In this document: in pieces, positions 8,245 to 17,269 of the stretch | How the letters are laid out: each line of letters opens with the position of its first letter | Numbering within the stretch: the first letter of the stretch is position 1 | Origin: Pseudomonas massiliensis | GTDB lineage: Bacteria > Pseudomonadota > Gammaproteobacteria > Pseudomonadales > Pseudomonadaceae | NCBI RefSeq assembly: GCF_000826105.1 | Contig: NZ_CCYK01000007.1 | Coordinates: 2,108,001 to 2,172,000, forward strand | Length of the DNA: 64,000 nucleotides | Direction of reading: 5' to 3' | Made by a program: the position numbers and the translations under genes | The notes under the pieces: model-generated | What the model was told of the DNA's origin: nothing | Databases searched by the model: none | The model's input: the letters and a program-made list of their open reading frames with translations, nothing else

Positions 8245-10260
8245 ATGGCTGCCTATAACCCCCTGGAAACCGCAAGTTCCACCACCCGCTATGCGCCCGG
8301 AAGCGTTGTCGTTGACGTGGCAGGCTTCGATGAAGTCAACCAAAGCATCGCTGTGCAGGCCAACGGCAAGATCCTGGTGGCCGGCTTCAGCTTCTATGGT
8401 GGCCCTATTGAAACGGCCTATGACTACTCAGTGGTGCGCTTCAACGCTGACGGCACCCTGGATACCGATTTCGGCCTCAACGGCCGTAGACTGATCAGCG
8501 CCGAGGTTCCGATCGATGAAGGCTACAGCCTCACCGTGCAGAGCGACGGCTCGTTGCTGGTACAGACCCCCGCCCATCGCAACGGCAATGACAGTTTCGG
8601 CCTCAGCCGCCTGCTCCCCAATGGTACCGCTGACGCCACGTTCAACGCCAATGCCAAGGCCAGTATCCCCGCCAGCCTGGGTAGCGAAGGCACCCGAGTG
8701 ACCGTCAACGATGACGGCAGCCTGTTGATCAGCCAAAGCAGTGACCAGGGCGCCGTGCTGGTTCAGCTCAACGAAGACGGCACCCTGGACAGCCGTTTTG
8801 GCGACGATGGCGTGGCCTACCTGGCCGAAGGGTTGAGCTTCAACGGCGAAGTGCATTCCGTGGCCTTGGACAACGGTCAGTTCCTCCTCGCCGGAGACTT
8901 CGACAGCGGCAAGGGCTATCACTATGGAATTGTCCGGGTGAACGCCGACGGCAGCCTGGACGCCAGCTTCGGTGAAGCTGGCCAGGTCGTGTTCGGCGAT
9001 GAGGTACTGACAGACTACCGTGGTGCGCTGGCTGTGCAGGCTGACGGTAGGATCGTGCTGGCTGGCAGCAATGATGGCTATGCCGATTTCCAGGTGGTGC
9101 GCCTGAGCGCCGATGGTCAGTACGATAGCAGCTTCGGCGACAATGGCGTGGCCAGCATCGATACCCAGGGCGAATACGATTCGGCCCGCTCGATCACAGT
9201 ACTGCCTAACGGCAAGCTTTTGATTGCCGGGGTGAGCGACCTGGGCAACGGCCAGACCGTAGGCTTCAACGCCGACTATGGGCTGGTTCGACTCACCCCT
9301 GAAGGCGAGCTCGATCTGAGCTTCAGCAGCGAAAGGGACCTTTCGATCGAAGGCTCGATCAATGCTGACCTGCTCCAGGGCCGGGACCTGGCTGAAATAC
9401 TGGACGGCGCAGGTGGCAACGACGTTTACCAAGGCAATGGCGGTCGCGATAGGCTCTACCTTGGCGATGACGCCGACGTGATCCGCTTCCTGTCCATTGA
9501 AGACAGCTACCGCACCGCTACTCAAAGCGCCAGTGACACGCTGATCCGATTCGACGCCGACGAAGATCGCATCGATCTGATCGGCCTGGGTTTCACAGGG
9601 CTGGGCAATGGGCACAACGGTACGCTCGCAGTCGCCGTAAAGGGCAACCAGACATTCCTGAAAAGCTACGACTACGATGCCCAGGGCCACCGCTTCGAGC
9701 TGGTACTCAACGGCAACTATGCAGGCCAACTCGACGAAAGCAATGTGCTGTTTGCCCCGGTGAGCGTCCTCGGCGGCAGCAATGGTGACTCCCTCCAGGG
9801 CTCGGCGGTCAAGGAAGTGCTCTCGGGCCTGGCTGGGGATGATCGCTTGAACGCCGGTGCCGATGACGATGTGCTCATCGGCGGCGAAGGCCGCGATTTG
9901 CTTACCGGCGGCAGCGGGCGGGATGTGTTCCGCTTCACGTCGCCCACGGATAGCTACCGGGACGCCAGTGCCAGCCACGCGGACATCATCACTGACTTCG
10001 ACGCCTTCGAAGATCGCCTGGACGTCTCTGCCCTGGGCTACACAGGGCTGGGCGATGGCCGGGACGGTACACTCCAGGTGAGCTATAACGCCGTCTTGCA
10101 ACGCACGTTCATCAAGGATCTGACCCCGGACGCCCAAGGCCAGCGATTCGAAGTATCCCTGGCGGGAGACCTTGAGTATGACCTGGACGCGTCCAATTTC
10201 CAGTTCAGCGAAGGCGCGCCGGAACTGGTGGCCCTTGGTGTCCAGGAAGAGCACGTCTGA
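8245..10260 (+). CDS. delta-60 repeat / RTX calcium-binding protein, probable type I secretion substrate
   Basis: A 671-residue acidic protein with no N-terminal signal peptide. Residues ~25-375 contain tandem delta-60 repeats of the form SIAVQANGKILVAG ... VRFNADGTLDTDFG, predicted to form a beta-propeller-like fold. Residues ~385-430 and ~510-565 hold RTX calcium-binding nonapeptides (GGNDVYQGNGGRDRLYLG; GDDRLNAGADDDVLIGGEG), each followed by a similar ~95-residue beta-rich block (DVIRF/DVFRF...SYR...ADEDRIDLIGLGFTGLG). That architecture fits export by a type I system, but no ABC/HlyD/TolC genes are in the window. AAGGA lies 7 bases before the ATG. The partner and function are unknown. Confidence 0.85.
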   Translation: MAAYNPLETASSTTRYAPGSVVVDVAGFDEVNQSIAVQANGKILVAGFSFYGGPIETAYDYSVVRFNADGTLDTDFGLNGRRLISAEVPIDEGYSLTVQSDGSLLVQTPAHRNGNDSFGLSRLLPNGTADATFNANAKASIPASLGSEGTRVTVNDDGSLLISQSSDQGAVLVQLNEDGTLDSRFGDDGVAYLAEGLSFNGEVHSVALDNGQFLLAGDFDSGKGYHYGIVRVNADGSLDASFGEAGQVVFGDEVLTDYRGALAVQADGRIVLAGSNDGYADFQVVRLSADGQYDSSFGDNGVASIDTQGEYDSARSITVLPNGKLLIAGVSDLGNGQTVGFNADYGLVRLTPEGELDLSFSSERDLSIEGSINADLLQGRDLAEILDGAGGNDVYQGNGGRDRLYLGDDADVIRFLSIEDSYRTATQSASDTLIRFDADEDRIDLIGLGFTGLGNGHNGTLAVAVKGNQTFLKSYDYDAQGHRFELVLNGNYAGQLDESNVLFAPVSVLGGSNGDSLQGSAVKEVLSGLAGDDRLNAGADDDVLIGGEGRDLLTGGSGRDVFRFTSPTDSYRDASASHADIITDFDAFEDRLDVSALGYTGLGDGRDGTLQVSYNAVLQRTFIKDLTPDAQGQRFEVSLAGDLEYDLDASNFQFSEGAPELVALGVQEEHV

Positions 10261-10329
10261 GCCCGTTCGGCAGCTCCGCTACCTTCCACAGCCTGTGCCG
10301 ATAAGCCACTCGGCCCTCCCTGATGGAAA

Positions 10330-10342
10330 CTTGCGAAGCAAG
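10330..10342. terminator. hairpin between convergent RTX and MCP genes
   Basis: CTTGC-GAA-GCAAG, nested within GGAA...TTCC, lies in the 139-bp gap between the ends of two convergent genes. No U-run follows, so the terminator role is inferred from position only. Confidence 0.3.
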
Positions 10343-10399
10343 CGAGCTTCCGGCAGTTCGCGGGCTGCTGCGTCTTCGCCCACGGTCCTATCCCCGTTT

Positions 10400-12019
10400 C
10401 TACACCTTGAACCGCCCGGCCAGGTCACTGAGCCCGGCGGCCAGGCGCGACAGTTCCTGACTGGCGGCATGGGTCTGTTCCGCGCCGGCGGAGGTGCGGA
10501 TGGAGAGGTCGCGGATACGGACCAGGTTACGGTCCACCTCCCGGGCAACCTGGGCCTGCTCCTCCGCAGCGCTGGCAATGACCACATTGCGTTCATCGAT
10601 CGCAGCCACCGCATGAGAGATCGCGCCCAGGGCATCGCTGGCGGCATGGGCCTGCTCCTGGGTCTGCCTGGCCTGATCGGCGCTGGTCAGCAGCGCGTCC
10701 ACGGTCTGGGTGGTACCTGCCTGGATGGTCGCGATCATGGATTCGATCTCACGGGTCGACTCCCCGGTACGGCTGGCCAGGGAACGCACTTCGTCGGCTA
10801 CCACGGCGAAGCCACGCCCGGCTTCGCCTGCCCGGGCCGCCTCGATGGCCGCGTTCAAGGCCAGCAGGTTGGTTTGCTCAGCGACAGCGCGGATCACATC
10901 CAGCACTCGGGTGATGTTATGAGCCTGGGACGCCAGGGTACGAGCGTGTTCAGAGGCGCCCAGCACGTTGTCCGTCAGCGAGCCGATCGCCGACAGGGTA
11001 TCGCCCAGTTGGCCTTGGCCACGTCGCGCGGTTTCGCTGGCCGAACGGCTTTGCTCGGAGGCTGAAACGGCATTGGTCGCCACCTGGTCCACCGCCTGAC
11101 TCATCTCGGTGACGGCCGTAGCGGCCATTTCGATCTCGTCGTTCTGTTGGGCAAGCCCCGTGGCGCTCTCGCTCATGACCGCGCTCATCTGTTCGGTGGA
11201 CGAAGCCAGTTGTTGGGCGGACTGCATGATCTTGTCCAGGGTCTGGCGCAGGGTGGCTTGCATCGAGGCCATGGCTTGCAGTAGAAGCGCCGCCTCATCG
11301 TCGCCGCGGGTGTCAAGACGTTCGGTGAGGTCACCCGAAGCGATGGACTGGGCAGCCACTACCGCGGCCTCCAAGGGCTTGGTCAGGCTACGGGTGAGGC
11401 GCCAGGAAAGCAGTACGGTCAAGCCCAGGGCCAGGAAAACGGCCGCCAGGGTAACGGTGCGAGACTGCGCATAAAGGGCGTCTTCACGTTGGTCGTGCGC
11501 CCGGGATTCATCCAGGTTCTGTTGCTGCAACGCGGCGGACAGGTCGTTCATCCGGCTGCCTGCTTCGGTCATGGCATCCACGACCATGCGGCGCGCGCCG
11601 TCTACGTCCCCGGCCAGTACCAGCGCTTCCACCTGGTGGGTTTGCTGCAGATAGTCGCGATACAACCGGGCAAGCCCTTCGTAGCTGGAGCGTTCGTTCT
11701 CATTGCCCACCATCGGGCGGTAGGTTTCGAACAGGCCGTCCAGCTTGTCGCTGATCTCGCGGATGGTCGACTGCGTTTGCGCGGCGGCAGCAGGCACGGC
11801 CACCAGGCGTAGGACCTGCATGCGCAAGCGTGCCAACTGCAAGGCAATGGCGTCGCTGGTAACGATCCCTGGTACCCCTTCGCTGGTTACCAGCTTGGCC
11901 TGGGCACGGATGTTGGCCATCTGATAGAGGCCGAACAGGCCGAGGGCAGCCAACACGGTGGCGATAACACCAAAGCACAGGATGCTGCGCTTGGCGATTT
12001 TCAGGGATCGTAGGTTCAT
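10400..12019 (-). CDS. methyl-accepting chemotaxis protein
   Basis: A 539-residue chemoreceptor. TM1 lies at about residues 12-32 (FGVIATVLAALGLFGLYQM). A four-helix-bundle periplasmic sensor (4HB_MCP type) follows, then TM2 at about 190-210 and a HAMP linker (RLTRSLTKPLEAAV...). The signalling domain has the conserved hairpin tip AVAEQTNLLALNAAIEAARAGEAGRGFAVVADEVR (given here as family consensus spanning about residues 365-400). It passes ligand information to CheA/CheW and thereby steers the flagella. The ligand is unknown. The gene is monocistronic and converges with the RTX gene. Confidence 0.93.
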   Translation of the reverse strand: MNLRSLKIAKRSILCFGVIATVLAALGLFGLYQMANIRAQAKLVTSEGVPGIVTSDAIALQLARLRMQVLRLVAVPAAAAQTQSTIREISDKLDGLFETYRPMVGNENERSSYEGLARLYRDYLQQTHQVEALVLAGDVDGARRMVVDAMTEAGSRMNDLSAALQQQNLDESRAHDQREDALYAQSRTVTLAAVFLALGLTVLLSWRLTRSLTKPLEAAVVAAQSIASGDLTERLDTRGDDEAALLLQAMASMQATLRQTLDKIMQSAQQLASSTEQMSAVMSESATGLAQQNDEIEMAATAVTEMSQAVDQVATNAVSASEQSRSASETARRGQGQLGDTLSAIGSLTDNVLGASEHARTLASQAHNITRVLDVIRAVAEQTNLLALNAAIEAARAGEAGRGFAVVADEVRSLASRTGESTREIESMIATIQAGTTQTVDALLTSADQARQTQEQAHAASDALGAISHAVAAIDERNVVIASAAEEQAQVAREVDRNLVRIRDLSIRTSAGAEQTHAASQELSRLAAGLSDLAGRFKV

Positions 12020-12143
12020 GGGAGGTCCGTGGCTGGAAGTGGCATGGCGCCGGTCTGCCTGGTTAGCGGCACGGAGGGGAAAATATTTAGCCGCCAGCCG
12101 CGCGCGGTTGAACGGGTTTCGTAGGCATCTTGCTGTGTAACCC

Positions 12144-12830
12144 TCAGCCCTCTACCAAGGCTCGCAATAACCTGACCGCGCTGTCCGGGCTACTCAGCAC
12201 GGGCCCGGCGAACGCCGCTTCGCAGGCCGATACTGCGCTGCTCATGGAAAACTGCGCTAGGCAAAGCACATCATAGTGGCCACGCAGCTTACCCGCCGTG
12301 GCAGCGATCAGTTCGTCGTGCCGAGTGACGTCTCCAGCCTGGAGCGCGGCAAGGGCGCCCTCGCAGAGCACCGGGGTTACCTGCGGCTGAGTAGCGCTAG
12401 TGCCGGGGCCTGCCTGAGCGAGCGCGGCGCTCTCGGCGGCAAAGTCTGCGGCAATAGCGTCCGCCGCGGGCCCGAAGGTGGTCAGCGCGGCGATACGCGA
12501 CCCTGTGTTCAAGGCCTCGCGCACCATGGCCTCGTTGGGCTTGAGCATGGGAATCCGGTATCGCCGCTGGCAGCTGGCGATGGCATCGGGATAGGAAGAG
12601 CACGTGAAGAGCACCCCGTCGGCATCGGCGCGAACCGCGTGCTCGGCCAGGCGCCAGAGCCGCTCGGTCAATGCAGGCGTCACGTGCCCTGCCGCATTGG
12701 CATCCACGGACAGTGAATCGTCCCAGAGGTTGAAACAACGGGCCTGGGGCCATAGACGCGCAAAGCCTGCATTGACAGGGTCCATTGCCAGCCGAGTCGC
12801 ATGGATCAGAAATATACGCTTCGTGCTCAT
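12144..12830 (-). CDS. Asp/Glu/hydantoin racemase-family protein in tetronate locus
   Basis: A 228-residue protein beginning MSTKRIFLIHATRLAMDPV. The fold signature is the pair of cysteine-type active-site regions: LFTCSSYPDAI (near residue 75) and a second conserved block around LCLAQFSM (near 190). The second block has Ala-Gln-Phe-Ser in place of the usual Cys, so a classical two-cysteine racemase mechanism is doubtful. It lies 92 bases downstream of an OtnC-like decarboxylase on the same strand. That position suggests it isomerises or racemises a sugar-acid intermediate, taking the place of the OtnI isomerase absent here. The fold is confident, the reaction is inferred. Confidence 0.75.
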   Translation of the reverse strand: MSTKRIFLIHATRLAMDPVNAGFARLWPQARCFNLWDDSLSVDANAAGHVTPALTERLWRLAEHAVRADADGVLFTCSSYPDAIASCQRRYRIPMLKPNEAMVREALNTGSRIAALTTFGPAADAIAADFAAESAALAQAGPGTSATQPQVTPVLCEGALAALQAGDVTRHDELIAATAGKLRGHYDVLCLAQFSMSSAVSACEAAFAGPVLSSPDSAVRLLRALVEG

Positions 12831-12922
12831 GAAAGTTCCCTGGCGACCCTACTGCCGCTCCTGAATAGATGCTCCCCGCGGTTCGCGTGCTTAGCCACCG
12901 GGCCCGGGCTGATGAGGCGGGG

Positions 12923-13561
12923 TTACCAACGCACGTTAAAGATTGTTTCCAGCTCCCGAATCGCGGCTTCGCTCAATGGGGCGGGCCGCGGTTGCACTTG
13001 CAGCCACAGCCGTGCGGTTTCCTCCAGCTCTTCCATGGCGAAGCTGGCTTTGCTGACCGAGGTGTCCCAGATCACCGGGCCCAGCCTCTCGAGCATGACA
13101 CCGCGCACCTGAGCCGCGAGGGCCGCCACTTCATCGGCGACCTCGGCCGCGCCAGGCCGACGATAGGGGATCAAAGGTATTCGCCCGACCTTCATCACCT
13201 GGTAGGGCGTGATAGGCGGAAGGATGGCTTCCTCGCGCCAGCAACCGGCGAGCGTCAGGGCTACCAAGGCCGTGGCGTGGGAATGCACCACAGCCTGGGC
13301 CTGGGCATTGTTTTCGTAGATGCGTCGATGCAACGCGAGTGTTTTCGATGGCCTGTCGCCCGATACCCACTCGCCGGCCGAGGAAACCTTGGCAACAGCG
13401 GCCGGATCAAGGCGGCCCAGGCACGCATCGGTCGGAGTGATGAGCCAACCGTCTTCCAGCCTGGCGCTGATGTTGCCGGCGCTTCCTACACAGTAACCTC
13501 TTGCATACAGGCTCTTGCCTGTGTCGCAAATCTCCTCGCGGAGCTCGGATTCGGTACTCAT
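12923..13561 (-). CDS. otnC: class II aldolase-type decarboxylase, OtnC-like (3-oxo-tetronate 4-phosphate decarboxylase)
   Basis: A 212-residue class II aldolase/adducin protein. The metal-binding HSHAT (VVHSHATALVAL) and the SAGNISARL phosphate loop are present, as is the OtnC-like run TPYQVMKVGRIPLIPYRRPG. OtnC decarboxylates 3-oxo-tetronate 4-phosphate to dihydroxyacetone phosphate. An OtnK-like kinase that would make this substrate is encoded at 18434-19705. The open frame extends to 13606, but the Met at 13561 has GAGG seven bases upstream and matches the family start (MSTESELREEI), so I chose it. The gene is divergent from the SDR gene. Confidence 0.82.
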   Translation of the reverse strand: MSTESELREEICDTGKSLYARGYCVGSAGNISARLEDGWLITPTDACLGRLDPAAVAKVSSAGEWVSGDRPSKTLALHRRIYENNAQAQAVVHSHATALVALTLAGCWREEAILPPITPYQVMKVGRIPLIPYRRPGAAEVADEVAALAAQVRGVMLERLGPVIWDTSVSKASFAMEELEETARLWLQVQPRPAPLSEAAIRELETIFNVRW

Positions 13562-13914
13562 CGCTATCCTCGGGCTGCGGTGACGTTGGCCACTGAGCAC
13601 CGTCACGCTTGAACACAGGGTGAGCTTATCAGTTTTTCAAAATAACGAAATACAATTTAGGAGGTCTGTGAGCTATACCTAAAAGCATAGCGACAGACCT
13701 TTGACGACAACGCCGTGATCAGATAATTGGTCTCACGAAGCTAACTGTCTGTCCGTATTGGAATTTCGGTAGATCAGCCGTCGAAATGACCAGCAGAAAA
13801 GGGTTGCGCCATCAAAAAATTGTATTGCGGGTGTTTACAGAACAATAACGCTCACCGTACCGTGGAGCATCAGGGTGGCTCGAACTACAAGAAATCACAA
13901 TCGGAGAGCAACAG
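13562..13914. promoter_or_regulatory. divergent control region of the tetronate locus
   Basis: A 353-bp AT-richer intergenic region with no gene. It holds two copies of an AAATTGTA motif, at 13651-13658 (minus strand) and 13817-13824 (plus). The same motif recurs before the transporter (14697-14704) and, as AAATTGTT, before the dehydrogenase (17170-17177). These are candidate operators of the local GntR regulator. Confidence 0.45.
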
Positions 13915-14658
13915 ATGAGCAAGCGCATTGCATTCGTTACGGCGGGCATGGGCGGACTGGGCACAGCGGTATGTCAACGCCTTGCCAGGGACGGCTTCAC
14001 CGTGATCGCGGGATGTGGGCCGGACTCGCCTCTCAAGGAGGACTGGCTGAAGACGCAACAGCGTCTGGGCTTCGATTTCATCGCCGCCGAAGGCAACGTG
14101 GCGGACTGGGAGTCGACCAAAGCGGCTTTCACCAAGATCCGTGACGAGGTAGGGCCTGTGGATGTTCTCGTGAACAATGCCGGAACGGCCTGCAATGTGG
14201 TCTTTCGCGACATGCGCCCGGATGACTGGCAAACGGTCATCAACACCAATCTGAACTCTTTGTTCAACGTTACCAAGCAAGTGATTGACAGCATGACTTC
14301 CCGAGGCTGGGGGCGGATCATCAATATTTCCTCGGTCAATGCGCAACTGGGCCAGGTCGGCCAGGTCAACTACTCCACCGCCAAGTCGGCAATCCGCGGT
14401 TTTACCCGGGCTTTGGCCCGCGAACTGGCGTCTCGCGGCGTCACGGTCAATACCGTTTCGCCTGGTTACATCGCTACGCCCAGGCTCAAAGCGTTGACCC
14501 GCACGGAATTGATGGATCGTATCGTCCATGAGATCCCGGCCCGGCGGCTGGGTACGCCGGAAGAAATCGCTGCCATGTGCTCCTGGTTGGCATCTGATGA
14601 GTCGGCCTTCGCAACCGGAGCGGACTTCTCCATCAACGGTGGGCTGCACATGAGCTAA
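13915..14658 (+). CDS. SDR-family oxidoreductase (PhaB/FabG-like) of tetronate locus
   Basis: A 247-residue short-chain dehydrogenase. The cofactor loop reads TAGMGGLG instead of the common TGGxxGIG, as in acetoacetyl-CoA reductases of the PhaB type. NNAG, the catalytic Ser (INISSVNAQ), Tyr and Lys (VNYSTAKSA) and the PG turn (VSPGYIATP) are all present. GGAG lies about 9 bases before the ATG. It is first in the plus-strand unit with the CitMHS transporter, so it probably oxidises a hydroxyl of an imported sugar acid rather than making polyhydroxyalkanoate. No phaC or phaA is near. Confidence 0.82.
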   Translation: MSKRIAFVTAGMGGLGTAVCQRLARDGFTVIAGCGPDSPLKEDWLKTQQRLGFDFIAAEGNVADWESTKAAFTKIRDEVGPVDVLVNNAGTACNVVFRDMRPDDWQTVINTNLNSLFNVTKQVIDSMTSRGWGRIINISSVNAQLGQVGQVNYSTAKSAIRGFTRALARELASRGVTVNTVSPGYIATPRLKALTRTELMDRIVHEIPARRLGTPEEIAAMCSWLASDESAFATGADFSINGGLHMS

Positions 14659-14725
14659 TGCGCCTCCAGCGCTCTCCCCAGTGATAACCATAACAACAAT
14701 TGTACTCTGGCATTAGGAGATACAT

Positions 14726-16060
14726 ATGCTCTCTGTTCTTGGCTACGGCATGATTATCACCTTCATGGTGCTAATCATGACCAAGCGCCTGCCACCCCTA
14801 GTGGCCCTGACTCTGGTCCCGATCATATTCGCCATTATTGGCGGTTTCGCCCCGGACATGGGCCCGATGATGGTCGAGGGGCTGAAAAAGGTCGCGCCCA
14901 CGGCGATCATGGTGATGTTCGCCATTCTGTTTTTCGGGCTGATGTTCGATACCGGCCTGTTCGACCCCATCATTCGTGCATTCATCAAGATCATCAAAGG
15001 CGATCCGGCCAAGGCTGTGCTCTTCGCGGCCTTGTTGGCCGGCCTGGTGTCCCTGGATGGGGACGGCTCCACGACCTACATGATCACGGTCACCGCCATG
15101 CTGCCGCTGTTCCGCCGGCTGCGCCTCAACCCCCTGATCCTCCCCTGCGTGGTGATACTGGCGGCGAGCGTGACCAACCTGCTGCCATGGAGCGGGCCTA
15201 TGGCACGGGTGGCCGCGGCGCTGCAGGTCGAGACCTCAGAGCTGTTCATCCCGCTCATCCCCTCGATGATCATCGGTTTCCTCGGTGTGTTGCTGCTGGC
15301 ATACCTGCTGGGGCTGAAAGAACGCCAGCGTCTAGGGCTGCTGCGAGCACCAGGCAACCCCCTGCGCAGCACGAGCATGGACGAAGACATGGGCGACCTG
15401 CTTACACTGAGCGATGAGAACGCTGAGCTGCGTCGCCCGAAGCTGTTCTGGTTCAACGCGCTACTGACCCTGGCGCTGATGACATGCCTGGTGATCGAGC
15501 TGTTGCCGCTGCCCGTGTTGTTCATGGTCGCCTTCTGCATTGGCCTTACCATCAATTATCGACAGATGGATGAGCAGCGCCGACGCATTTCCGCGCACGC
15601 GCCCGCCGCGCTGACCCAGATATCCATCTTCATCGCCGCTGGTATCTTCGCCGGGATTCTTTCCGGTACCGGCATGGTCAAGGCAATGTCCAGCTCTCTA
15701 CTGTGGGCGCTGCCAGACACATGGGGCAATTACCTGGCGCCGATCACTGCATTACTGAGCATTCCCGGCACTTTCTTCATGTCCAACGACGCCTTTTACT
15801 ATGGCGTACTGCCTGTGCTGGCGCATGCCGCTGAAGCTTATGGCATTACCGCAGCTGAGATTGGCCGTGCGTCCCTGATCGGCCAGCCGGTGCATCTGCT
15901 GAGTCCGCTCGTAGCCTCGACCTACTTGCTGGTGGGCCTGGCTGGTGTCGAGTTCAGCGATCATCAGCGCTACACCATGAAGTGGGCATTCGCGCTGAGC
16001 TTCCTGATCATGGCAGCCGCGATGCTAATGGGGTTGTTCCCGCTCTATTCCTCGCTATAG
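14726..16060 (+). CDS. CitMHS-family organic-acid:H+ symporter
   Basis: A 444-residue membrane protein of the CitMHS (citrate-Mg2+:H+ symporter) family, with about 11-12 helices. Family blocks include VSLDGDGSTTYMITVTAMLPL and TNLLPWSGPMARVAAAL in the first half and FFMSNDAFYYGVLPVL in the second. AGGAG sits 6 bases before the ATG. It lies 67 bases after the SDR gene and among sugar-acid catabolic genes. The cargo is therefore more likely a polyhydroxy acid such as threonate or erythronate than citrate, which is an inference from context. Confidence 0.85.
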   Translation: MLSVLGYGMIITFMVLIMTKRLPPLVALTLVPIIFAIIGGFAPDMGPMMVEGLKKVAPTAIMVMFAILFFGLMFDTGLFDPIIRAFIKIIKGDPAKAVLFAALLAGLVSLDGDGSTTYMITVTAMLPLFRRLRLNPLILPCVVILAASVTNLLPWSGPMARVAAALQVETSELFIPLIPSMIIGFLGVLLLAYLLGLKERQRLGLLRAPGNPLRSTSMDEDMGDLLTLSDENAELRRPKLFWFNALLTLALMTCLVIELLPLPVLFMVAFCIGLTINYRQMDEQRRRISAHAPAALTQISIFIAAGIFAGILSGTGMVKAMSSSLLWALPDTWGNYLAPITALLSIPGTFFMSNDAFYYGVLPVLAHAAEAYGITAAEIGRASLIGQPVHLLSPLVASTYLLVGLAGVEFSDHQRYTMKWAFALSFLIMAAAMLMGLFPLYSSL

Positions 16061-16184
16061 GGGCCTTGACGCCGCCAGGACGCGACTTCGGTGAGCACGA
16101 GCATAGCCTGGGGATATGGTAGATTCATTGCCTCCCCTACGGCTGTGTAGGGCCGACCTACATGGGCAGCGCCAGAAGACTGAC

Positions 16185-17126
16185 ATGAAAAGAGACCTTG
16201 CCGAACACCTTGCGCCACGCATCATAGAACTGGCGCGTGCACGCTCGATGAAAGCGGGTGAGCCGCTTCGTGAAGAAGCTTTTGCCAAGGAGCTGGGGGT
16301 ATCGCGCTCCCCGATCCGCCGGGGCTTCGCCCTGCTCGAACAACTCGGGCTTGCACGCAAGGAGCCCAATCGCGGCTTTTACCTGACCCGTAACGCGACC
16401 ACTATCGAAGCCGCCGCGCTGCCGCCGGAAAGTGACCCCTACGAGGAGCTGTACCTACGAGTAGTGGATGACATGCTGCGCGGTGATATCAAGCACAGCT
16501 TCTTCGAAGCCGAGCTGCTGCGGCGCTATGAGATTCCGCGAGGGCAGTTGCTGAAGGTGCTCAACCGGTTGGCCAGCGAGGCCATGATCGAGCGCCGCGC
16601 AGGTCAGGGGTGGGAGCTCAAGGCATTTCTGCATGACAGCGATGCCCACATTCAGAGCTATCGGTTTCGCATGGCCATCGAACCCTTCGCGCTGCGTGAA
16701 CCCGACTACACAGTGGACAAGCGCGCTTTCAGCGCTGCCCGGGCGCAGCAGCAACGCCTGCTCGACGGAGAAATCTTTACCCTCTCTCGGGCACAGTTGT
16801 TCGACATCAACTCAGCATTCCATGAGCTGCTGGTGCGCTGCTCCGGCAATGTCTTCCTGCTCGAAGCCATTCGGCGGCAGAACCAGCTTCGCCGCTTCAT
16901 GGCGTACCGCTCGAACCTGGAGCGAACCAGGTTCATAGGCCAGACCCAGGAACACCTCCACCTTATCGACTTGATCGAGGACGGCAGCCGCGAGGAAGCG
17001 GCAGATTTCCTGCACCACCATCTGGACGTAGTGAGCCATCTGAAGGCCGAACAGGACCGACGGGCCGAAGCGGCTCAAGAAGAACGCGGAGCCGCCACGC
17101 CGCCAGTAGTGGCGCTGGGTCTTTAA
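16185..17126 (+). CDS. GntR-family regulator with two winged-helix regions
   Basis: A 313-residue protein starting MKRDLAEHLAPRI (the frame is open from 16116, but the upstream part is not family-like). Residues ~15-75 are a GntR winged helix (LREEAFAKELGVSRSPIRRGFALLEQLGL). A second winged-helix-like unit follows at ~90-150 (YEELYLRVVDDML ... LRRYEIPRGQLLKVLNRLASEAMI), then an all-helical FCD-like effector domain (~165-290). It sits between the transporter and dehydrogenase genes and is the obvious regulator of the locus. The repeated AAATTGTA motif at each promoter is a plausible target. Confidence 0.82.
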   Translation: MKRDLAEHLAPRIIELARARSMKAGEPLREEAFAKELGVSRSPIRRGFALLEQLGLARKEPNRGFYLTRNATTIEAAALPPESDPYEELYLRVVDDMLRGDIKHSFFEAELLRRYEIPRGQLLKVLNRLASEAMIERRAGQGWELKAFLHDSDAHIQSYRFRMAIEPFALREPDYTVDKRAFSAARAQQQRLLDGEIFTLSRAQLFDINSAFHELLVRCSGNVFLLEAIRRQNQLRRFMAYRSNLERTRFIGQTQEHLHLIDLIEDGSREEAADFLHHHLDVVSHLKAEQDRRAEAAQEERGAATPPVVALGL

Positions 17127-17269
17127 CTCGCCAACTCGAAAGCAGCATCCACTGCTTTCACTGTTGCATAAATTGTTTTTAGATGTAATAAGGTACAAAG
17201 AAACGCTAACCAGCTTGTTTCGATGTCAGGCACCGATCCTACTCAGACGCTTCAACAAGGAGAAAAACA

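Noticed and set aside
8428..10254. A 608-residue open frame antisense to the RTX gene.
   Set aside because: It mirrors the repeats of the plus-strand protein, has no start signal or family motif, and results from GC-rich codon bias.
13915..14658. Calling the SDR an acetoacetyl-CoA reductase of polyhydroxyalkanoate synthesis.
   Set aside because: No phaA or phaC is near, and it lies in a sugar-acid catabolic locus.
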